Below, piece after piece: positions 1 to 5,800 of a stretch of DNA of 11,708 nt. Positions within the stretch are counted from its first letter, which is position 1. Each line of letters starts with the position of its first letter. Source of the DNA: Treponema sp. (GTDB lineage: Bacteria; Spirochaetota; Spirochaetia; Treponematales; Breznakiellaceae); contig WQZT01000026.1 in assembly GCA_009780595.1 (NCBI GenBank), positions 1 through 11,708 of the forward strand, read 5' to 3'. A program made the position numbers and the translations under genes. The notes under the pieces were generated by a model that was given only the letters and a program-made list of their open reading frames with translations, was not told where the DNA came from and did no database searches.

Positions 1-88
1 CAAAAGCACGAACCGAGGAGTCTAACCTACGAGCCCTCAGACCACACTTGAGCGGTCTTGAATTTATTCCACCTTTATGGGACAACCT

Positions 89-141
89 GAAGTTTTGGCA
101 AAGCCAAAACTTCTCAGCAAGTCCGCCTGCGGTAGACTTGT
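89..141. repeat. Composite palindromic repeat, distant copy of the 2292-2510 family
   Basis: Two 25-nt palindromes are separated by three bases. The first (89-113) has the arms GAAGTTTTGGC and GCCAAAACTTC around a 3-nt loop. It is identical in its arms to the unit at 2458-2482. The second (117-141) has the same 11-3-11 geometry but is degenerate: one C/A mismatch and two G-T wobbles in the stem. Its core, AAGTCCGCC, resembles the AAATCCGCC units of the main array. Order, spacing and the preceding CCT match the copies at 2381-2433 and 2458-2510, so this is a dispersed family and not a local duplication. Confidence 0.8.
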
Positions 142-199
142 CTGCGGGTTGGATTTGTTCACAGGTCTCTCCGCTCAGGGAATTAGGAGTGCTTTCGCC

Positions 200-591
200 C
201 TCGCCCTACCCCTCTGCCACTGGCTTTTTCGGGCAGGGTGTTGTCATATACGCTGGCATCACCAGCCGTTGATATTCCCTTGCGAGGGGAAAGGTGCCGT
301 ATTGACAGGATTATTCGCAAAAGGGGGGAAAAGCCTGTCAACCAGCTACATTTCCCCTTAAAGAAAAGTGCTTTCGGCGGGCTAATCCGCCTGTGTAATA
401 AGGCAGAGGGGAATAGGGCGAGTAAATCTTGTGCACCAACCAGTACGGGAACGGGTGCCTAGAGTGCAGCATTGTGGATTATTCTGCTAAGCCTGAAAAA
501 TCCCCCCACCTTAGCTGCACTATGGGTGGAACCCTCCGCCGAGGTTGAAAGCCAAGGTTCCCCTCCGGATTCCCGTACTAGTTGTGCGCGA
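200..591 (+). ncRNA. Candidate structured RNA of unknown family
   Basis: Two long-range stems lie side by side. Stem A pairs 200-218 with 402-422: 19 base pairs interrupted only by a 2-nt bulge (412-413). It encloses local hairpins at 252-266, 275-290, 302-341 (eight-base arms TTGACAGG/CCTGTCAA) and 376-391 (GGCGG/CCGCC). Stem B pairs 429-451 with 570-591: about 21 pairs with one mismatch and one bulge. It encloses an 8-bp helix, 463-470 with 514-521. Two T-G pairs in stem B and one in the 275-290 hairpin would be wobbles in a plus-strand RNA but A-C clashes on the minus strand, which favours the plus strand. Alternative pairings exist, for example 286-292 with 351-357. No promoter or terminator is clear. 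I could not match it to RNase P, tmRNA, SRP, 6S or T-box signatures. It could instead be decayed palindromic repeats. Confidence 0.35.
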
Positions 592-598
592 TACTGTA

Positions 599-1465
599 CT
601 ACTGGATAATTTTATCGATAATAATATTTACTTCCTCGATGAGAATCCCGGTAAAACGCTCAATGTTTTCTATTATATACTGCTGAAGTTCGTGGATATT
701 GCCGCCAAGCTGGATGCCGTAGGGAACATCAATCGTAATTACCAGCCGATAGCCAATGCCATCATCACGGACAACGATTTTTTTGATTCGGACACTCTGG
801 TTGTACTCGTCGACACAGTGAATTACCATCTGGCTCAGCGCTGCTTCGGAAATAACGACCTTTCCCCGCTTTGAGTATTCGGGGCGCACCACCGACTTTT
901 CGTGAACGCTGGGAGTTGCGCCAAGCCCCGCAGGCCCTCGTTTGCGCTTGAAGATTTTGACGGCGTTGAAAAAAATATTGGGGTAGCTGCGTTTTATTTC
1001 GATTGACGGCACCGGAATAACGTGCTTGCCCTCGATGCGCCGTGTACGTATCGCCCGCTCGATGTCCTCCTGCGAAGAAATGTCCTCGATTCTGATGGTT
1101 TTTGACGGAGGTGGCAACTGCAGCCGGGTGGTGATTTTCCCAATCATTTTATCAGATGTTCCCAGTATCAGAATTTTTCTCATTTTTTGCCCGAGGAGCT
1201 TTCTTGCCACTTCATCGCGGTGGGATTTTTCATCAAAAAGGGCAACTTTTACCGCCGCTATGAAGGTTTTTTCTTTTTTTGCGGAATGTCCGGCAAGAAT
1301 TCGGTTGTTCTGAATTAAAAGCCCGTCATCGATAATGTATTCGATTTCATGCTTTTGCGCTACAAGTTTGGCGCGAAAACTTTTTCCCGTGCCACTTGGT
1401 CCCACTAAGGCAAAGACTTTAATTCTTTTCAGGGGCAGTATGAAATCCAGGAACATATTGTACAT
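599..1465 (-). CDS. P-loop NTPase fused to an Asp23/Gls24-like domain
   Basis: The 288-residue product has a Walker A motif, GPSGTGKS, at residues 22-29. It follows a short hydrophobic strand (KVFALV) and is followed by a possible Walker B acid pair, IIDD, at 44-47. A basic linker (about 170-200) leads to a C-terminal domain (about 200-288) with the strand-rich pattern of the Asp23/Gls24 family: GKVVISEAALSQMV at the start, then VRIKKIVVRDDG, then a final helix and EEVNIIIDKI. Asp23 proteins are envelope-associated stress or scaffold proteins in Gram-positive bacteria. The ATPase fusion suggests an NTP-dependent regulator or kinase-like protein, but no substrate can be named. The ATG at 1465 lies inside a good -10 box, so the ATG at 1456 (codon 4) may be the true start. 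No Shine-Dalgarno sequence precedes either. The gene is alone on its strand here, divergent from the transporter gene. Confidence 0.8.
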   Translation of the reverse strand: MYNMFLDFILPLKRIKVFALVGPSGTGKSFRAKLVAQKHEIEYIIDDGLLIQNNRILAGHSAKKEKTFIAAVKVALFDEKSHRDEVARKLLGQKMRKILILGTSDKMIGKITTRLQLPPPSKTIRIEDISSQEDIERAIRTRRIEGKHVIPVPSIEIKRSYPNIFFNAVKIFKRKRGPAGLGATPSVHEKSVVRPEYSKRGKVVISEAALSQMVIHCVDEYNQSVRIKKIVVRDDGIGYRLVITIDVPYGIQLGGNIHELQQYIIENIERFTGILIEEVNIIIDKIIQ

Positions 1466-1493
1466 TATATATGCTCATGCCGCGCTCCCGCAA
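1464..1493 (-). promoter_or_regulatory. Predicted sigma-70-type promoter of the P-loop/Asp23 gene
   Basis: On the minus strand TTGCGG (1493-1488) is followed after 18 bases by a perfect TATAAT (1469-1464). Transcription would begin near 1457-1456, at the second in-frame ATG, so the message would be almost leaderless. The prediction is by pattern only. Confidence 0.45.
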
Positions 1494-1633
1494 GGGTTGC
1501 CGATGCTACGTGGAGGGACAGAGGGGGCGAATGGAAGGATGGGCGCCTCTTGAAAAAGCGCACAACTTCAAATAGACTGAACCAGTCAAAAATTTGGCAA
1601 TTGAACGATTGAGTAATTGAGTCATTTGACAGT

Positions 1634-1637
1634 GGAG
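1634..1637 (+). promoter_or_regulatory. Ribosome binding site of the EcfT gene
   Basis: GGAG lies 8 bases before the GTG at 1646. It supports this non-ATG start, which also begins just before the conserved N-terminal segment. I see no convincing promoter between 1494 and 1634. A 5-bp hairpin (1575-1587, GACTG/CAGTC) is the only other structure. Confidence 0.6.
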
Positions 1638-1645
1638 CGTTACTT

Positions 1646-2296
1646 GTGAAAATCAGCAAAATAACACCATGGGCGTACCGCAAAGGTTTTACAGTGTTGC
1701 ATCGCTTGGGCGCGGGCGTTAAGCTCGTGCTACTGTTGTCGCTTTCCCTTGCGGTGTTTTTACCGCGCGGGCAGGTGCAAAGCATCGCGGCGTTGGCGGT
1801 CATTGCGCTTGCGCTGACAGTCCTGTCTTTTGTTGCAGGTATCGGTCCGCGCGCGTTGCTGCGGGGCAGCGGCTCGCTTGTGTTTCTGTTTCTGGGAGTG
1901 TTCCTTCTCCGCGGAGTGGAATTTGCCCCCTTTGGGCTTAACACCGAGGGGCTGTGGGTTAGCGCCCTTTTTTGTCTGAGACTGTGCGTCGCTTTCGCCG
2001 CCGGCTCGCTCCTGTTCGCCGTTGCCACGCCGGGTGAAATACGTAAAGCTTTTTCGCGGATGGAAGCCGCGCTCCGCTTGGAGAAACTGAAAATTGGGCT
2101 TGGGCTTTCGCTCATGTTGGGCTTTCTGCCCCGTTTTTTTGAGATTTGGGAAGATGTCAACCTTGCGTGGAAAAGCCGTGCCGGGAGAAAAAGCCTGTTC
2201 CGTCTTGTGATTGTCATTCCGCTCGTCGTTGAACGGATGATGGTAAAAGCCGCCGAAACTGCCACCGCCCTCGAATCACGCGGCGCGGCGGAATAA
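1646..2296 (+). CDS. ECF transporter transmembrane subunit, EcfT/CbiQ/BioN type
   Basis: The 216-residue, very hydrophobic protein has about five membrane segments (roughly 24-40, 44-64, 74-90, 104-126 and 183-198) with an amphipathic stretch at 148-165. Near the N terminus HRLGAGVKL matches the family's usual entry motif. The cytoplasmic coupling region carries two motifs of the Ala-Arg-Gly kind, AWKSRAG (174-180) and ALESRG (208-213). In this family such motifs contact the ATPase dimer and the substrate-specific S component. Length fits BioN/EcfT. The protein would couple ATP hydrolysis to uptake of a vitamin or metal ion; the substrate cannot be deduced. Translation starts at GTG, preceded by GGAG (1634-1637) at 8 bases. 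No EcfA ATPase or S component lies in the window, so it depends on genes elsewhere. Its TAA stop is inside a palindrome. Confidence 0.85.
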   Translation: MKISKITPWAYRKGFTVLHRLGAGVKLVLLLSLSLAVFLPRGQVQSIAALAVIALALTVLSFVAGIGPRALLRGSGSLVFLFLGVFLLRGVEFAPFGLNTEGLWVSALFCLRLCVAFAAGSLLFAVATPGEIRKAFSRMEAALRLEKLKIGLGLSLMLGFLPRFFEIWEDVNLAWKSRAGRKSLFRLVIVIPLVVERMMVKAAETATALESRGAAE

Positions 2297-2318
2297 TTTG
2301 CTTTCAGCAAATTATTTT
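2292..2318 (+). terminator. Hairpin over the EcfT stop codon, possible weak terminator
   Basis: A perfect 11-bp stem, AATAATTTGCT with AGCAAATTATT, has a 3-nt loop and ends in a short TTTT run (2315-2318). It includes the TAA stop (2294-2296). The stem is AT-rich and the T run short, so intrinsic termination may be inefficient, though the much stronger hairpin at 2319-2367 follows at once. Its 11-3-11 geometry equals that of the neighbouring palindromes although its sequence differs. Confidence 0.4.
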
Positions 2319-2510
2319 GGGGAGTTTTGGGTAAATCCGCCAGAGGCGGATTTACCCAAAACTCCCCGCCGAGACTCCCTGAAGTTTTGGTGCAACCAAA
2401 ACTTCCCAGTAATTCTGCCAAAGGCAGAATTACCCAAAACTCCATGTCTGGATACCTGAAGTTTTGGCATAGCCAAAACTTCCCAGTAAATCCGCCAGAG
2501 GCGGATTTAC
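2292..2510. repeat. Array of 25-nt palindromes between convergent genes
   Basis: Six perfect palindromes, each with 11-bp arms and a 3-nt loop, occupy 2292-2316, 2331-2355, 2381-2405, 2409-2433, 2458-2482 and 2486-2510. Two families alternate: alpha, with arms GAAGTTTTGGY, and beta, with arms GTAAATCCGCC or GTAATTCTGCC. Alpha and beta are joined by CCA into 53-nt composites at 2381-2433 and 2458-2510. The first beta unit (2331-2355) sits inside alpha-like arms (GGAGTTTTGG/CCAAAACTCC), giving one perfect 23-bp stem at 2319-2367. Differences between copies are matched on both arms. The array fills the whole gap between the convergent genes. It may act as a bidirectional terminator, an RNA stabiliser or a REP-like mobile palindrome; no transposase is visible. 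Confidence 0.9.
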
Positions 2511-2830
2511 CCCTTGCCTTTCTTCATGGCAAGTTCTGCTTCTTTTTTTTCGATAGAGTCCCGAATTGTCGTGATTTCTGAAAGGAGCGCTTTTACTACC
2601 GGGTTTTCTTTGGACAGCGTTTCTTCGCCGCGCTCGGTGAAAGCCTGGTAGACTTCCGCACCCAGCCGCCCGGCAAGTTTGTTCGCCTGATGATCAAGCT
2701 GCTTCACTTCCAGCATCAACACGCTCCGCTCTCCGATGTCCTGGGCTTTTGCGCCAGCTTTCACCGCGAATTCCTTCGAGACCGCCACGCCCTGATCCAG
2801 CATTCCCTTCATACGCTCGCTAAACGTCAT
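2507..2830 (-). CDS. Small helical, probably coiled-coil protein, last gene of the operon
   Basis: The 107-residue protein is not recognised. It is almost wholly helical and highly charged, with heptad-like spacing in residues 36-66 (LMLEVKQLDHQANKLAGRLG) and 78-104, and ends in the basic tail MKKGKG. There is no signal peptide or membrane segment, so it is likely cytoplasmic. It begins 13 bases after the stop of the SpoIIE phosphatase gene and has a good ribosome binding site, GAGGGG, 4 bases before its ATG. It is therefore probably co-transcribed, and it may be a partner or substrate-side component of the phosphatase. Its TAA stop lies at the edge of the last palindrome of the array. A run of eight A (2543-2550 on the plus strand as T) occurs within its codons 93-96 and could allow slippage. 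Confidence 0.75.
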   Translation of the reverse strand: MTFSERMKGMLDQGVAVSKEFAVKAGAKAQDIGERSVLMLEVKQLDHQANKLAGRLGAEVYQAFTERGEETLSKENPVVKALLSEITTIRDSIEKKEAELAMKKGKG

Positions 2831-2843
2831 AAATCCCCCTCAA

Positions 2844-5800
2844 CTATTTTCGTTGTATTCCCAGTATCGTCAAATCGTCGTACTGTTCGTCTTCGCTTAT
2901 ATGAGTATAGTATGTATACGCGGAATTGTCAGACGCTGGGCGGGTAAACGAGCAGTAGCGCCGGTATTGCACAAAGTGGCGTTGCAGGAAATCGTCCACA
3001 GTCTTTTCCGCTTGCACCCAGTTCTCATCAGTGTGGCTGGGAGATTTGTAACAGCGGAATATCTTTTCCACCGAAATCATCGCCGTGATAACCTCTTCGA
3101 CGGTGCCCTCGCAGGAGCTAAAATCAAACTGGAGAGAGCCGCCTTGAGCTTCCGGGTCGTGCCACTTGTGCAGCGTGTAAACCTGCCGATTCATCACCGC
3201 GTTGATAATGTCCGTAACCCGCTCTCCGCCCAGTTCCTCATCCGCCTGACCTGAGTAGTGGTTTTCGTGCGAAGTGTCTGCTGCACCCTCCTCGCAGAGA
3301 ATTTCCTCGAAGGCGGCGTTGCGGAACTTCCGCTTTGCCTCCTCGATGCCGTCAGTGTACAGCAGGAGAATATCCCCGCGATCCAGCGTGAGCGTTTGCA
3401 CTGTGTAACCGCCCTTCGTTTCCACGAGGTAGTTGGGCAGTACACCAGTTGCCGGAGTTTGCGGCAGCGTAACAGTTTTCAGTTGCCCCGCCGAAACGTC
3501 ATAATAACGGACAATGTTATCCCCGGCGTTGCAGAAATGCACCGTTCCCGTTTGCGAATCGAACAGGCACAGCGTAAACGCGGCAAAGCGCCCCTTAAAT
3601 CCGAGCGTCTCGATAAAATCGTTGATCTGATAGACAAGTTTTTCTATCTGCATCCCTTTTTCGGTGGGTTTCCACTGTTTAAAGTAATTCAGGAACATTG
3701 TTGCCACCTGAATCATAATGAGTGCTGCGGGAATTCCCTTACCGGCAACGTCGCACTTGATAATAGCGTAGTAGCGGTCGTCGAGGTCGATGTAATCAAA
3801 ATAGTCGCCGGACACGCCCTTTGCCCCTTCGTAGTAGCCGAAAAAGTTCAGGTGCGCGGTTTTCTTCGAGCCGTGGTTGAGCTTGTTGCCATCGCGGTCG
3901 AGTTCCAGCGGGATGAACTTTTTCTGAATCTCCTTGCCGATGGAAAGGTCAGCGGCGGCGGCGGCGGCTTTAACAAGACCGTGCGTCATATCGTTAATCG
4001 TGTCGCCGAGTATGGCGATTTCGTCTTTCGATTTCAGGTTGATGTCCAACCCGGCAAGTTCGGCTTTGTTTTCAGTGTCGCGGATAAGCTCGACGTGCTT
4101 GACCAACTGCCTGATCGGGCGGATGATAAGCGAAGAAAGCAGCAACGCTCCAATAGCGCCCGCAGACAGCGCAATCAAGGCGACAATGATAATCAGTTTG
4201 ATAATGGCGTTGCGCCCTGCCGTAATTTCATCGAGAATCGAAGTAACCGAAACTTCCATCCGCACAAGCCCCCGGAAGTACATATTCTCCGTTCCCTGCC
4301 GGAACATAATCGGCTTAAAGAAGATGTAGCGGTGATCCGGAGAAGCAATGAGCTGCTCGACAGAGAACAGAGGCTCCGAGCCGATATTTCTGGCAAGTTC
4401 CGAGAGCCGTTGGCTTACCCTCGTTTGCAAGGCAAGTGTTTGCACCTGAAGGTCGCCAAGCTGCCGCAAACTTTCCGCGTCGGTTCTCAGCGCCAAAGCC
4501 AGCGCCTCCTGCGTAAACAGCGCGATGGTCTGGGACATATCGCCCACTTCACGGCGCGCCTGTTCGTTCAGATCGTCGGCTATCGTTTGCAAGCGCGGGG
4601 ACAGAACATCGGTGATGCGGGAAACTCCCGGCTGGAACGCCGCCGTGTTGATTTTCGACAGAATGTTGGGATCATTGGTCGCCCACACCTGATCGTCAAA
4701 AATAGTTGTGCCGGGATTATGTCCGGTGATGGTTATATGCTGCGCCTCCGGGATGGCTTGCATCTGGTTGGGAAGCAACCCGAGTTCCAGAATGCTTTGC
4801 AAGGGTAAGTGCGTGCGCGCGCTGGCGGCAACTCCTTCAAGCAGAACCGTCGAGCGATCCCACAGCCCCTGAATGAGCGTTTTCCGCTGAGTTTCCGTCA
4901 TCATAACGTACAGCGGCGAGGCGATCATAATGACCACCGCAAGAACCAGTGTAATGGTAAAAAATGTCATCTTTAAACGAAGGCTTATCCCGCGCTTTTG
5001 AATTGTAATTACCCGTTTTTTCTTTTCCGATGCCATAAGTTCTCCTGAAACTAAAGCGGCTGCGTCAAGCCGCAAACGCACGCCTTCGGTAATAACGCCG
5101 CTGATCCCCCGCGCCGAAACCAAAAGACCCAAAGCGCACAAAATAAGTACCGCCGCAAGAACGAGGGTAACGGCATTTGCCCTGAACAGCCGCTCGTTCC
5201 GCAACAACCACAAAGGCTTCCACGAAGCCGAAAAATCGCCGAACTTGATTGTTCCGGTTTCGGCAATTTCCACGATGGGTTCGGTAAAGTAAATGCCGCG
5301 GGTAGGATGTTCCACACCGATGCGGTACAGCCCCGCCTCAAGCCCCTGCACGGCAAGCCCGCGGATTTCCCGATCCGAGACGACGTCAAAATCCCCCAGC
5401 GAAAGGAAAAACTCGCGGTCAAAGGGCGGTTGCCCGCTGCGATCGACAAAGACGCGGGCGACTGCGCCCCCTTGCGAAAAGCCCCTGCCCAAAATGCCGA
5501 TGTTGTAAAAATCAGTTTCGTCCCGCTCGCTGTCTACGAATGTGATGAAGGTGCTCGGGATATATTTATTGGTTCTGAAAATCAGGATGGATGAGGGGCC
5601 GACGTTTCCCGCTTCGTCAATGGCGCGAACGGAAAAACGCCACACTCCGTCATCGTAGTTCTCGTAGGCGGCGAAGGTTGCCGTTCCTTGCACGCTGGGA
5701 ACGGGAGCTTGCGTCTGCGGAAACCTTTGCCGAACGGCAGCGGTAAACTGCTCGCCGCCCATACCGGAAAATGCACCCGCTGCTCCTAAATATTCGATGT

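Larger units (their letters stand above)
1..598. other. Non-coding stretch with no supported gene
   Basis: I see no credible protein gene here. The short reading frames lack ribosome binding sites, recognisable motifs and coding character. The interval contains one composite palindromic repeat (89-141) and a densely self-complementary segment (200-591), both listed separately. At 39-58 there is a small 5-bp hairpin, AGACC pairing with GGTCT, that is too weak to interpret. No tRNA cloverleaf, and no RNase P, tmRNA or SRP RNA signature, was found on either strand by eye. The interval ends at the stop codon of the minus-strand P-loop/Asp23 gene. Confidence 0.6.

Noticed and set aside
48..462. 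Small overlapping plus-strand frames in the first 460 bases
   Set aside because: They cross the palindromic repeat and stem A, lack ribosome binding sites and show no coding character.
525..534. T-box-like motif GGGTGGAACC
   Set aside because: The ten bases match the core of the T-box consensus, but the following ACCGCG context, a specifier stem, a terminator with a T run and a downstream plus-strand aminoacyl-tRNA or amino-acid gene are all absent.
538..580. Resemblance to a 23S rRNA segment (GAGG..GAAAG..ATTCCCGTACT)
   Set aside because: The matches are short and scattered, and the flanking sequence does not follow 23S rRNA on either side.
1465..2445. 326-codon minus-strand frame opposite the EcfT gene
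   Set aside because: It is the complement of a well-supported membrane protein gene, its start lies in the palindrome array, and its predicted protein is low-complexity, Ser/Arg/Pro-rich and without any motif.
2292..2510. CRISPR array
   Set aside because: The units are self-complementary with 3-nt loops and are separated by short non-spacer sequence of irregular length; there are no unique spacers and no cas genes.
3258..4808. 516-codon plus-strand frame inside the phosphatase gene
   Set aside because: It lies wholly opposite conserved HAMP and SpoIIE coding sequence; its length follows from codon bias on the other strand. It has no ribosome binding site or motif.
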